This document shows positions 1 to 8,103 of a stretch of 64,000 nucleotides of DNA, one piece after another. Under the pieces are notes generated by a model. The model was not told where the DNA came from. It worked only from the letters and a program-made list of their open reading frames with translations, and searched no databases. A program made the translations under genes and the position numbers. The stretch is from CAYJFQ01 sp964369955 (lineage in GTDB: Bacteria > Bacillota_I > Bacilli_A > Erysipelotrichales > Erysipelotrichaceae), in NCBI GenBank assembly GCA_964369955.1, contig CAYJFQ010000001.1:186001-250000 (forward strand), written 5' to 3'. Positions within the stretch are counted from its first letter, which is position 1; each line of letters opens with the position of its first letter.

Positions 1-221
1 TATATAAAGCTTGAAATATCAAGAATCAAATAATTTTTCCCAACTTCTTTGATGTGTGTTTGATAAATATTTATCTTTTGATTTTCAGATTTAAAACTTA
101 TTGATTGGAAGCCACTTATAATATCAGAATGAGCTGATTCAAGCATGAAAAAACCACCGCTTAACATAGTAGCGGTAATTAAAACTTTTTGAACCTTATT
201 GTCTTTTTTTTCTTCAATCAT
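1..221 (-). CDS. Hypothetical protein, 3' end outside the window
   Basis: The first 73 codons of a leftward gene are present and the rest lies beyond the window edge. ATG at 219-221 is preceded by GGAG about 8 nt upstream, which supports this start. The visible N-terminus is a short charged stretch followed by a weakly hydrophobic segment (KVLITATMLSGGFFML, residues about 12-27), so it may be membrane-associated. It lies just downstream of the bactofilin gene on the same strand, with a terminator-like hairpin between them. I do not recognise the family. Bactofilin neighbours are often envelope proteins, but nothing visible here proves that. Confidence 0.55.
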   Translation of the reverse strand, partial: MIEEKKDNKVQKVLITATMLSGGFFMLESAHSDIISGFQSISFKSENQKINIYQTHIKEVGKNYLILDISSFI

Positions 222-261
222 CTAATGTGCTCCATCTCAAAATACAACATTCCATTAAGAC

Positions 262-296
262 AAAAAAGAGGTATCTACTCTGTATCCCCTCTTTTG
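262..296 (-). terminator. Rho-independent terminator after the bactofilin gene
   Basis: On the minus strand AAAAGAGG (288-295) pairs with CCTCTTTT (264-271), and the T-run continues to 262. The loop is 16 nt, so the hairpin is only moderately strong. It lies between the bactofilin gene and the partial gene at the left edge. Confidence 0.5.
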
Positions 297-306
297 GACT
301 CGACCA

Positions 307-774
307 TTAATTTTTTGTCTTTTTAGCTTCTTTAACAACCTCTTCATTTTCATATATTGTGATAGGACCTTTAATTCTAGCGCCAGTCTTAATATTGATT
401 AACGATGCTGATATTTCACCCTCACATATAGCCGATGTATCTAAGGTAATTAATTTAGTTACTTCAATTCTACCTTTAATTGTTCCAGAAGAAGTTAAAT
501 CATTGCAATTAATGTTACCAAATATTGAGGAATTACTATCAGACTCAATATTCTTCTCTGCAATTATATCCCCATTAACTTTACCACCATTTAAAACTAC
601 ATTTAAACCATTAATATTTCCATTAATTGAGCCAATAACTTCAACATCACTTTCACTAACCACATCTCCAACTACTTCACCAATTATTACAACTGGAAGT
701 TTTGATTGGATATTTCCATTAATTATCGTTCCTTCTGTTACGATACTACATTTATTATTTTGTAGATTATCCAC
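307..774 (-). CDS. Bactofilin (polymer-forming cytoskeletal protein)
   Basis: Bactofilins polymerise without nucleotide into filaments that scaffold envelope enzymes or cell shape. The 155-residue product has the usual small size. Its core is made of short repeating beta-helix rungs rich in G-I/V-N/D-G (for example IIGEVVGDVVSESDVEV and GSINGNINGLNVVLNGG), flanked by disordered ends and a Lys-rich tail. Translation probably starts at GTG (772-774): AGGGG sits about 9 nt upstream and no ATG is better placed. It appears to be a single-gene unit. Confidence 0.88.
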   Translation of the reverse strand: MDNLQNNKCSIVTEGTIINGNIQSKLPVVIIGEVVGDVVSESDVEVIGSINGNINGLNVVLNGGKVNGDIIAEKNIESDSNSSIFGNINCNDLTSSGTIKGRIEVTKLITLDTSAICEGEISASLINIKTGARIKGPITIYENEEVVKEAKKTKN

Positions 775-854
775 AATAAAATCCCCTTTCAGATTTTTCT
801 CAATTCAGTTATCTTAATTCTATATCAATTTAGCCTTATTTTTCAAGTTAAATT

Positions 855-1682
855 TTAATTATCGATAATTTTACCGATAGAAACAAAATCAGATTTTTCA
901 ATAATGCTTCTTAATGACTCATTTTTATAAAAATACTTATCCATCATTTCATCTATATCATTAAAAACAATATGTTCATCAGAAATAGGGCCAGTCTTAA
1001 GTACTATTTGAGTTTTAAATATTCCATCATTATGATGTTTATCATATCGGTATATAAAAAACTTTAAGTCACCACATTTCAGTAGAATATCACTGCCTTT
1101 AGGAGCGAGTTTTAAAAAGTCAGCTATTTTATCCCATTTATTTAATTTATCTAAATTATTTTCCACTGTCCTACCTTCTCCTTGAGTAATAGTGTTAACT
1201 ATAATATTTTCTTTAAAATAAACTTGTTGACTGATCATAAAATCAGGATTGTTATTAACAACAAAGATCTTTTTTCCTTTTAAATTAGAATTTTTAACAT
1301 ACTCTAAATCTTCGATAGTTTGATAACCACTAAATTTATCACTGGTCAACACAGTGTGAATATATGCTTCAATTTTACCATATTTCTTAACAGATAATCT
1401 TCTGCTAGTATTTCTAAGCATCCCCATTTGAAAACCATTCTTTGAAGTTGATAAATCATTATTTGTCGCAGGTAAACTTAAGTAAGTTTCACTTAAATAG
1501 TAGCCATTATCATTTTTGTAGATAAATGAACTAAAAATATTTTCTTCTAAATTTTCAGCATAATTATTCACCCAGTAATTTACCGCTTCATCAATAGAAT
1601 TGTAATACACATATTCTTCATAAGGTATTTTTTTTACTAAGTAACAATTATCAATTCTTTCTCTCAAAGACATTTTTTTCAT
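855..1682 (-). CDS. Unknown 275-residue protein, probably translated from a leaderless mRNA
   Basis: I do not recognise this protein. It has no signal peptide, no clear membrane segment and no motif I can name, and it is rich in Lys, Asn, Asp and Tyr, so it looks soluble and cytoplasmic. Longer reading frames begin at GTG (1697), but that codon lies upstream of the -10 box. The promoter TTGAAA-17 nt-TATAAT (1717-1689) ends 6 nt before ATG 1682, so transcription should begin at or next to the A of the ATG. There is no Shine-Dalgarno sequence. A second in-frame ATG lies three codons on (1673). The gene is divergent from murE, with under 80 bp between the starts. Confidence 0.6.
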   Translation of the reverse strand: MKKMSLRERIDNCYLVKKIPYEEYVYYNSIDEAVNYWVNNYAENLEENIFSSFIYKNDNGYYLSETYLSLPATNNDLSTSKNGFQMGMLRNTSRRLSVKKYGKIEAYIHTVLTSDKFSGYQTIEDLEYVKNSNLKGKKIFVVNNNPDFMISQQVYFKENIIVNTITQGEGRTVENNLDKLNKWDKIADFLKLAPKGSDILLKCGDLKFFIYRYDKHHNDGIFKTQIVLKTGPISDEHIVFNDIDEMMDKYFYKNESLRSIIEKSDFVSIGKIIDN

Positions 1683-1688
1683 GTAATT

Positions 1689-1717
1689 ATTATACACAAT
1701 TAATTACTTCATTTCAA
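1689..1717 (-). promoter_or_regulatory. SigA-type promoter giving a leaderless transcript
   Basis: Minus strand: -35 TTGAAA (1712-1717), 17-nt spacer, -10 TATAAT (1689-1694), then 6 nt to ATG 1682. The predicted start site falls on or beside the start codon. Confidence 0.7.
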
Positions 1718-1747
1718 AAAATAAAGGCATTTATAATTTGTTTGTTG

Positions 1748-1753
1748 TATAAT
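1748..1753 (+). promoter_or_regulatory. -10 box of murE, leaderless spacing
   Basis: TATAAT is followed by TTAAAC and then ATG 1760. No purine-rich ribosome binding site precedes the ATG and no good -35 is visible. The same 15-nt string TATAATTTAAACATG recurs upstream of the lipoprotein gene at 30937 on the other strand. Confidence 0.6.
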
Positions 1754-1759
1754 TTAAAC

Positions 1760-3154
1760 ATGAAGCTTAATGAAATAATTAATTGTAGTCTAGAAATTGA
1801 AATTAAAGGTATACGTATTAACTCTAAAACCATTGAACCTGGTTTTTTATTTGTTTGTTCAAGTAGTCAAACAATTGATCGACATGACTATATTGAAGAT
1901 GCGATTAATAATGGTGCTGTAGCGATTATCACAACTAAAGATATTGATTTTGATGTTCCTTACGTGAAGGTTGAAAATATTGATCAAACTTTGTTTGATA
2001 TTTGTAATAAATTTTATAATTACCCTCTCAATAAATTAAAATTAATTGGAGTAACAGGAACTGATGGAAAAACTACTACATGTAGTGTTATTCAACAATT
2101 AATTGGGAAAAACAAGATGGCTTACATTGGAACTCTAGGAATATTTTACAATGACATAAAAATTAAACCCGAAAATACTACACCACCTCTTGACTTATTA
2201 TTTTACTATTTTTCATTATTTGTAGAAAATAACTTAGAATTTGTAGCAATGGAAGTTAGTTCTGAAGCTGTTTATCACGGAAGAGTTAAAGGTTTGGAGT
2301 TTGATGTAAGTATCTTAACTAACTTAACTGAAGATCATTTAAATACTCATAAAACATTAGAGAACTATTCATTATGTAAGCAACAACTCTTCAAACAAAC
2401 AAAAAAAGATGGATACTGTATTATCAATATTGACGATAAACATCATCAAGACTTTATTAATGCATCTAATGGAGCAATTATAACTTATGGGCAAGATGAT
2501 TCGGATTATCAAATTACAGTTAATCCTAATGGAGGAAACTTCAAAATAAACAATCAAAAGATTAACTCTTCATTAATAGCTGTATATAATCAATATAACT
2601 TAACAGCAGCAATAGCGGTCATTGATAAGTTAAGTCTTCTAAACCCAGAAGTAATTGATAAGTGTCAACAACTAGAAGTTGATGGAAGAATGCAGTTTGT
2701 AAAAAATGATTTGGGAATCCAAATAGTTGTTGAATATGCTCATACCACAAACTCACTAGAAAAAGTTCTTAGTTATTTTAATGAGAATAAAACAGGTAAA
2801 ATTATCTCCTTATTTGGAGCCGCCGGAAGTAGAGATGTAAGTCAGCGACCTAAAAATGGAAAAATCATTTATGATCACTCCGACATATTCATTGTAACTT
2901 CAGATGATTCAAGATTTGAATCTTTCCAAGACATTTCAAAAGACTTAATAAAAAATATACCTGGTAACAACTATTACTTAATTGAAGATCGTAAAAAAGC
3001 AATCATCAAAGGTTTAGAACTTGCGGAAGCTGGTGATACATTACTAGTATTAGGCAAAGGCCATGAAAGCAACATCCTTAAAGACGGAAAGAAAATCCCT
3101 TTTAATGACTACATATTTATTACCGATTACCTTGGAACAAATTTAGATAAATAA
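1760..3154 (+). CDS. murE: UDP-N-acetylmuramoyl-tripeptide synthetase (MurE)
   Basis: Mur ligase that adds the third stem-peptide residue to UDP-MurNAc-L-Ala-D-Glu in the cytoplasm, an ATP-dependent step of peptidoglycan synthesis. The ATP-binding loop GVTGTDGKTTT is at residues 97-107, the carbamylated-Lys region reads YSLCKQQLF, and GKGHE is present near the C-terminus. At 464 residues it is a little short for MurE. The amino-acid specificity motif, DNPR in DAP-adding and DNPA in several Lys-adding enzymes, reads DDSR at 382-385, so the third residue cannot be assigned confidently. ATG 1760 is chosen because the only upstream extension runs through the -10 box. The gene stands alone and is followed by a terminator. 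Confidence 0.9.
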   Translation: MKLNEIINCSLEIEIKGIRINSKTIEPGFLFVCSSSQTIDRHDYIEDAINNGAVAIITTKDIDFDVPYVKVENIDQTLFDICNKFYNYPLNKLKLIGVTGTDGKTTTCSVIQQLIGKNKMAYIGTLGIFYNDIKIKPENTTPPLDLLFYYFSLFVENNLEFVAMEVSSEAVYHGRVKGLEFDVSILTNLTEDHLNTHKTLENYSLCKQQLFKQTKKDGYCIINIDDKHHQDFINASNGAIITYGQDDSDYQITVNPNGGNFKINNQKINSSLIAVYNQYNLTAAIAVIDKLSLLNPEVIDKCQQLEVDGRMQFVKNDLGIQIVVEYAHTTNSLEKVLSYFNENKTGKIISLFGAAGSRDVSQRPKNGKIIYDHSDIFIVTSDDSRFESFQDISKDLIKNIPGNNYYLIEDRKKAIIKGLELAEAGDTLLVLGKGHESNILKDGKKIPFNDYIFITDYLGTNLDK

Positions 3155-3207
3155 AAAAGAATAAACTCTCTAAGTGTATTGAAGCTCTTTAGTTTTATTC
3201 TTTTTTT
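3153..3207. terminator. Bidirectional terminator between murE and the GIY-YIG helicase gene
   Basis: AAAAAAGAATAAA (3153-3165) pairs with TTTATTCTTTTTT (3194-3206). It is A/T-flanked on both strands and lies between two converging genes, so it can serve both. Confidence 0.7.
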
Positions 3208-3214
3208 AATTATC

Positions 3215-4936
3215 TTAATTGCTTTTAATAAACTTACTTAAATACTCTCTTAATCCAGGATCACAAACATATACATACGTTCCCAACATGCCTCTTGTAA
3301 ACATCACAGTGTAAATGTTAAGAATATAGGATAATAGCTGTTGGTCAGTTGTATCATTTTTTCCTTTAACATCATAATAATTCGACTTATCAACTAAAAA
3401 TTTGTTTTCATTTAGATTATATTTCAACTCGTTACCAATAATTATTCCAGTATAGTTTAAATCAAAACCTTGAGTAGTGTGGATGCTACCTATTTCATCC
3501 TTTGAGTTAGGTGAGTTTATCCAATCACTTGCTTTAGAATTCCAAATATATTTGTATCCATCTATCTCTAAGTCGTAAATACCAGCGTCAATTAACTCAC
3601 TAGTAGTTTTATTTTTTAAATTTTGTGGTAACTTACTATCTTTGCTAGTCCACTTCCAAGCATAGCCAGCAACAGTACGACAAAGACCTAATTCATTGTT
3701 TTTGTACTTAATTTCTTCAACGAGTTCATTGACATTATCAAAGATTTTAAAATCATATTTCTTAAATTCGATAAATTTACTTGGCTGGCTATCACTAAAG
3801 ATAGAGTTTACATAATCAACATATTCGTTCCCACCATTTAAACATCTTAATTGTACTTCTAGTTTATAGGGATGATAATTTTTATTAAGCATTAATTCAT
3901 CAAAATTCTCTTTATTTACATCACTGGGTTTGATACTTTGTTTTTCATCATAAAACAAAATTTGATACTTACTTTTTAAAATAATCCAATCTAATTCAGT
4001 ACCTTTATCACCTAATCTAAAATTTTTGTTATTTTGATCAAATGTTGCATACTGAGTTAAGTTTTTGCGTTTTTTTAATCTATGAGCTTCATCAACTATC
4101 AGCAAATCATAAATATAGTCACTATTAGCTACATCGTGTGGGCTCAACACCATGCTTGGTGATAGTCCATCAATGCTTTTAAACACTCTCTTCAAAGTGG
4201 ATCTTAAGTTTTCCATCGGAACAACTAGAGCTATTTTTAAGTTTCCTATTGAATTATGAATAGTTAATATATTATTTAAATCACGATCATCCTGTTCGTC
4301 ACCAATTATGTTTTTATCTTTCTTATACTCTGAAAGTAGTTTTATTAAATAAATTCCTAAAATTGTCTTTCCGGTGCCTGCACCTCCCTCGATAAGAAAA
4401 GTTGAATTTTCATTTAAGTTAACATCATGTGCTAAAACACCAAGAATATCATTTACTATCATATATTGATCGGTAGTTAATGTTTTATAGGGAGAAAACT
4501 TGAACAAATCACTATTTTCAATTACTTTCAAATCATTATTTACCAATCCTTTAGATTTTAATTGATACCAAATTTCTTTAAATTTACTTTCGTACATCTT
4601 TCTTTGGTAATAATTATGGTTTTTAAGTCCAGTGTTACTATTTTGTAGTTTAAATTTGTCATCTGCAGACATATATTTAATCAAAAATGCTTCAAGATCT
4701 AAAACCGATGATTTATTAAAAGTATCATCACCAATAACACTGATTTCACTTAATTTCTTTCTCACCTCATTAGCAAGGTGTTGATTAGATCTAATGCCAA
4801 AATTTGTAGTTTCGCCTATGTAAGCTTCGTTATCATTATTAATAATATAAACCACAGGCCAATTGGTTCCATACTTAAAACTCTTAGCCTTAGCTAAAAT
4901 TTCGCTATCAAATTTTAGAGTTTTAATATCAACCAT
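3215..4936 (-). CDS. GIY-YIG nuclease domain fused to DUF2075 (Schlafen-group-3-like) helicase
   Basis: A 573-residue two-domain protein. The N-terminal GIY-YIG nuclease fold shows VYI (29-31), AYIGET (38-43), Arg49, His53 and Glu82, so the catalytic set looks intact. A superfamily-1-like P-loop helicase/ATPase (DUF2075) follows: Walker A GGAGTGKT at 184-191, Walker B LLIVDEAHR, a motif around GSIHTTQGFDL, and a C-terminal arginine motif in VMFTRGMLGTY. No membrane segment is visible. The family is of unknown biological role; nucleic-acid cleavage coupled to ATP-driven translocation is inference. Its ATG directly abuts the stop codon of the upstream MazG-like gene (TAAATG), with AGGTGA as ribosome binding site, so the two are translationally coupled. 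Confidence 0.85.
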   Translation of the reverse strand: MVDIKTLKFDSEILAKAKSFKYGTNWPVVYIINNDNEAYIGETTNFGIRSNQHLANEVRKKLSEISVIGDDTFNKSSVLDLEAFLIKYMSADDKFKLQNSNTGLKNHNYYQRKMYESKFKEIWYQLKSKGLVNNDLKVIENSDLFKFSPYKTLTTDQYMIVNDILGVLAHDVNLNENSTFLIEGGAGTGKTILGIYLIKLLSEYKKDKNIIGDEQDDRDLNNILTIHNSIGNLKIALVVPMENLRSTLKRVFKSIDGLSPSMVLSPHDVANSDYIYDLLIVDEAHRLKKRKNLTQYATFDQNNKNFRLGDKGTELDWIILKSKYQILFYDEKQSIKPSDVNKENFDELMLNKNYHPYKLEVQLRCLNGGNEYVDYVNSIFSDSQPSKFIEFKKYDFKIFDNVNELVEEIKYKNNELGLCRTVAGYAWKWTSKDSKLPQNLKNKTTSELIDAGIYDLEIDGYKYIWNSKASDWINSPNSKDEIGSIHTTQGFDLNYTGIIIGNELKYNLNENKFLVDKSNYYDVKGKNDTTDQQLLSYILNIYTVMFTRGMLGTYVYVCDPGLREYLSKFIKSN

Positions 4937-5257
4937 TTAATCACCTAATTTAGTATACTTGTCACTTTTACCTTTACATTTTTCAATTGGATACTTTATT
5001 TTAGAAATTTCTAATTTATCTAAGACTATTTCCTCTGGATTCAAATTTAGTTGCGAACACATTAATAAAGTATAGTTAAGAATGTCAGCCAATTCCTGTT
5101 TTACTTCATTTAAATCTGCATTACTATTCCACTGATAACATTCAAGTAATTCTGCTGATTCAATAGAAATGCTCTTTGCTAGATTCTCTGGTGTATTGAA
5201 CTGTAGCCAATCTCTTTCTTCCACAAATTCTCTTATTTTTTCAGTAAGTTTTTTCAT
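4937..5257 (-). CDS. MazG-like nucleotide pyrophosphohydrolase
   Basis: A 106-residue all-alpha NTP pyrophosphatase of the MazG/RS21-C6 type, which hydrolyses (d)NTPs to monophosphate plus pyrophosphate. The family pattern is clear: EERDWLQFNTPENLAKSIS, then ESAELLECYQW and KQELADILNYTLLMC, which together hold the metal-binding Glu/Asp residues. A GAGGAG site lies 6-7 nt before ATG 5257. The gene follows fchA after only 44 nt with no terminator, so it may be read with the hut genes. It is coupled to the GIY-YIG/DUF2075 gene, which suggests a joint function, either nucleotide clearance or a defence-like role; that is inference. Confidence 0.85.
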   Translation of the reverse strand: MKKLTEKIREFVEERDWLQFNTPENLAKSISIESAELLECYQWNSNADLNEVKQELADILNYTLLMCSQLNLNPEEIVLDKLEISKIKYPIEKCKGKSDKYTKLGD

Positions 5258-5301
5258 AATAACTCCTCATTGGTAAATATCAAATTAAAAATAAATAGCC
5301 T

Positions 5302-5940
5302 TTAAACTATACTCTCAACAACAAAAGTAATAATTTTTTCTTTTAAATCAAATGCTTCCATGTCAATATCTTTGATTTGTTTTTGGAATGTTCTTTTAGT
5401 TTCTTCCTCAAAACCACTTAAGTTAATCATAACATTTAACTTAGCACCTTCTAAAGCGGCATATAGTAAAATTGCACCTACTCCAACATCACTAATTGCA
5501 TTCTTATTCCCATTTTCATGGATAGTTGCTAATAATTGTAGACCTTCTAAACAGTAAGACATTATATTTAATGGCGACTGTGTCGCAAATATTGTACTAT
5601 CATAAATAGCCTTATTTCTAGATTCTTTATCTTTTTCACTTTCTTTAGGTAATTTATAGGCTTTAATTACTTTATTATAAGCTTGGGCATCGATATCAAC
5701 TGCTTCTAAAAGCTTGTTGTTAATTGTTTCTAACTCTTCAAATGTTAATGTGAATTGTTTTTGTGTTTCTTCATCTAGGCTATTGAATGCTTTTTTGTTG
5801 AAAGTTAGATTTTGATACATTCTTGCTAAGCTAACTCCAAACGATCCTATTAAGGCACTAACACTACCACCTCCAGGTGTAGGATTATTTGATTCAACTT
5901 CTTTGATTAAACTTATAAGTCCTTCATTAATTAATGTCAT
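5302..5940 (-). CDS. fchA: Formimidoyltetrahydrofolate cyclodeaminase
   Basis: Converts 5-formimino-THF to 5,10-methenyl-THF plus ammonia, the last step of one-carbon salvage from histidine. The 212-residue product carries the family signature NPTPGGGSVSAL near residues 19-30 and is otherwise helical, as expected. It overlaps hutI by 14 nt and closes the histidine cluster. Because transferase and cyclodeaminase are separate genes here, the folate is handed between two proteins rather than channelled as in the mammalian fusion enzyme. Confidence 0.9.
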   Translation of the reverse strand: MTLINEGLISLIKEVESNNPTPGGGSVSALIGSFGVSLARMYQNLTFNKKAFNSLDEETQKQFTLTFEELETINNKLLEAVDIDAQAYNKVIKAYKLPKESEKDKESRNKAIYDSTIFATQSPLNIMSYCLEGLQLLATIHENGNKNAISDVGVGAILLYAALEGAKLNVMINLSGFEEETKRTFQKQIKDIDMEAFDLKEKIITFVVESIV

Positions 5941-7150
5941 ATACTATTTCACCTTTCTTAATTACTTTTGTGACTGGATTAAAATCCAGTCTTGCTATTA
6001 CTTGATCAAAATTATCACAATCTAATACAACAAAATCTGCTTGTTTATTCTTTTCTAGAGAGCCAATTATTTTATCTCTACCTAATGCAAATGCATTATT
6101 GATAGTTGACATCGCTAATATTTCATTTGGGAATAATCTGTACGCTCTGCTTGCTACTCTCATTGTTAATATAAAATCATCGCATGGGCAACTACCGGGA
6201 TTATAGTCACTTCCAAGTCCTAATATAGCTCCGCTGTCAATAAAATCTCTTGCTTTTGCGTAGTCTTTATTTAAATTGAAAGAGGTCATTGGTAAAAGAA
6301 TCATTGGGATATTATTCTTTCCTAAACTCTCTGCCTGAGATGGTGTAGTAACCATGCAATGCTCAACAGAAGTCACTTCAAGTTCACACGCTAATTCTGA
6401 TCCTTGTAGATTAACCATTTCATCAATATGTAGTTTTAGTTTAAATCCTAACTGCTTTGCAGCGTTTAGATATTTTTTAGCTTGTTGATAATCAAAAACA
6501 CCTTCCTCTAAGAAAACATCGCAAAATTCTGCTTTTTTTCTAGCTAATGGCATCACTTCTTTTATGCAGTAATCAAGATACTTATCTCTGTCATCATATT
6601 CTTTAGGTAAAGAGTGAGCACCCATATAGGTAGATAGGCATTCAATAGGTTGGATATTATTTAACACCTCAATAACCTCTAACTGTTTTATCTCAGTTTC
6701 TAAATCTAAACCATAACCACTCTTAGCTTCTAAAGTTGTAATCCCATTACTCAAATATTTAGACAAAGTATTATTAGTTTTATTAACTAAATCATCTAAC
6801 TTAGCTAAACGAGTAGCATTTGTTGTTGAAGATATTCCGCCACCCTTTTGTAGAATTTCTAGATAACTTTCTCCAGCTATCTTTGCACTATATTCATTAG
6901 ATCTATCTCCAGAAAAAACTAAATGAGTATGACTATCTATCAGTCCGGGAATAACTACCATTCCTTGCAAATCAATTAGTTTATCATAGTTTAATTTACA
7001 CTTTCCAGTTCCTAGCTCTATAATTTTTTCACCATCAACTAAGATCCAAGCATTCTCAAGAATCATAGGATTATTTAATTCTCTTCCTTTTCTCACTTCT
7101 CCACTTAAAGTGTAGATTTTTGAAATATTCGCATAAAGTTTAATCGACAT
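5927..7150 (-). CDS. hutI: Imidazolonepropionase
   Basis: Amidohydrolase that opens the imidazolone ring of imidazolonepropionate to formiminoglutamate, the third step of histidine degradation. The 407-residue product has the metal-binding HTHLVFSGDR motif, the GGGISST loop and the later HIDE and DYNPG motifs typical of HutI. It overlaps ftcD by 11 nt upstream and fchA by 14 nt downstream, consistent with one polycistronic mRNA. It acts in the cytoplasm and needs Zn or Fe. Confidence 0.95.
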   Translation of the reverse strand: MSIKLYANISKIYTLSGEVRKGRELNNPMILENAWILVDGEKIIELGTGKCKLNYDKLIDLQGMVVIPGLIDSHTHLVFSGDRSNEYSAKIAGESYLEILQKGGGISSTTNATRLAKLDDLVNKTNNTLSKYLSNGITTLEAKSGYGLDLETEIKQLEVIEVLNNIQPIECLSTYMGAHSLPKEYDDRDKYLDYCIKEVMPLARKKAEFCDVFLEEGVFDYQQAKKYLNAAKQLGFKLKLHIDEMVNLQGSELACELEVTSVEHCMVTTPSQAESLGKNNIPMILLPMTSFNLNKDYAKARDFIDSGAILGLGSDYNPGSCPCDDFILTMRVASRAYRLFPNEILAMSTINNAFALGRDKIIGSLEKNKQADFVVLDCDNFDQVIARLDFNPVTKVIKKGEIVYDIN

Positions 7151-8099
7151 AATAATCTATGACCTTAGTTTTATCAAATCCGTAAAGTCCTAACTCTTTA
7201 GTTACAATATTAACAATCTCATCAAGTTCAAGCTTAACATCATCTTTACTGTTTAATTTTAAATAATATGCCGCAATATCCTTTAAACAATCTAACGAAA
7301 CTAAACCTACAAATTCACTTGTTTTAACTTCAATCCCATATCTTCTAGCTTCCATTTTAACAGCCTCAAAGGCACGATAAACGCTTGTTTTTGTATAATC
7401 GGTAACATTCATAGTAACTTGCACAATGTTTCTCTTATCCAATTGTACAGGGCCTGCTTGAATAAAACGGTATCCACCTGAAGAGAATCTAATAGCTTTA
7501 GAAATCTCTCTTGCTACTGCGATTTCTTTAGTATCTAAATCTATATTATAGGCAACTAACAATGGACGACATCCAACCGCTGTAACTCCACAACTTACAT
7601 GACTTCCGTTTCCATAATCAGGTTTCCATTCAGCAAGCTTTGTTTTTTCAGCCATCCCTTCAAATTCACCTTTTCTAATATCTGGTAAACTCTTACGATT
7701 ATCAGCAGTAGCACTTAATGAATAAAGAAATATTGGAATATTAGTTTCTTTATTAATTAAATCAGCTAACTGTTTAGTGTATTCAATTGTTTCACTTACA
7801 TCAATATTAGAAATAGGAATTAAAGGAATTACATCAATCGCTCCCATTCTCTTATGTTGACCTTGATGAACTCTCAAATCAATTAATTCAGACGCAATTT
7901 TTGCAGACTTAACCATCGCTTTGATAACTTCATTAACTTCACCCAACACCGTTACAACGGTACGATTATAATCATCATCAGGCTCAACACTAAGTAATTT
8001 AACTTGATCACTAATTTTAAACGGCTCAACAATCTTATCTAAAACTTCCCAGTTGCTACCTATCGAATAATTAGGCACACACTCTACTATTTTTTTCAT
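7140..8099 (-). CDS. ftcD: Glutamate formimidoyltransferase
   Basis: Moves the formimino group of formiminoglutamate to tetrahydrofolate, releasing glutamate. The 319-residue single-domain product begins KKIVECVPNYSIG and contains HQGQHKRMGAIDVIPL, both characteristic. The ribosome binding site AAGGGG lies 8-9 nt before ATG 8099. Use of ftcD plus fchA with no hutG or hutF in the cluster means the organism keeps the histidine C2 carbon as folate-bound one-carbon units instead of releasing formamide. Confidence 0.95.
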   Translation of the reverse strand: MKKIVECVPNYSIGSNWEVLDKIVEPFKISDQVKLLSVEPDDDYNRTVVTVLGEVNEVIKAMVKSAKIASELIDLRVHQGQHKRMGAIDVIPLIPISNIDVSETIEYTKQLADLINKETNIPIFLYSLSATADNRKSLPDIRKGEFEGMAEKTKLAEWKPDYGNGSHVSCGVTAVGCRPLLVAYNIDLDTKEIAVAREISKAIRFSSGGYRFIQAGPVQLDKRNIVQVTMNVTDYTKTSVYRAFEAVKMEARRYGIEVKTSEFVGLVSLDCLKDIAAYYLKLNSKDDVKLELDEIVNIVTKELGLYGFDKTKVIDYYVD

Positions 8100-8103
8100 T
8101 ATC

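Noticed and set aside
359..817. Long open frame antisense to the bactofilin gene
   Set aside because: Low-complexity Ile/Pro/Ser/Thr-rich translation that mirrors the real gene, with no ribosome binding site. Similar antisense frames at 12 kb, 17 kb, 21 kb, 44 kb and 60.8 kb were left out for the same reason.
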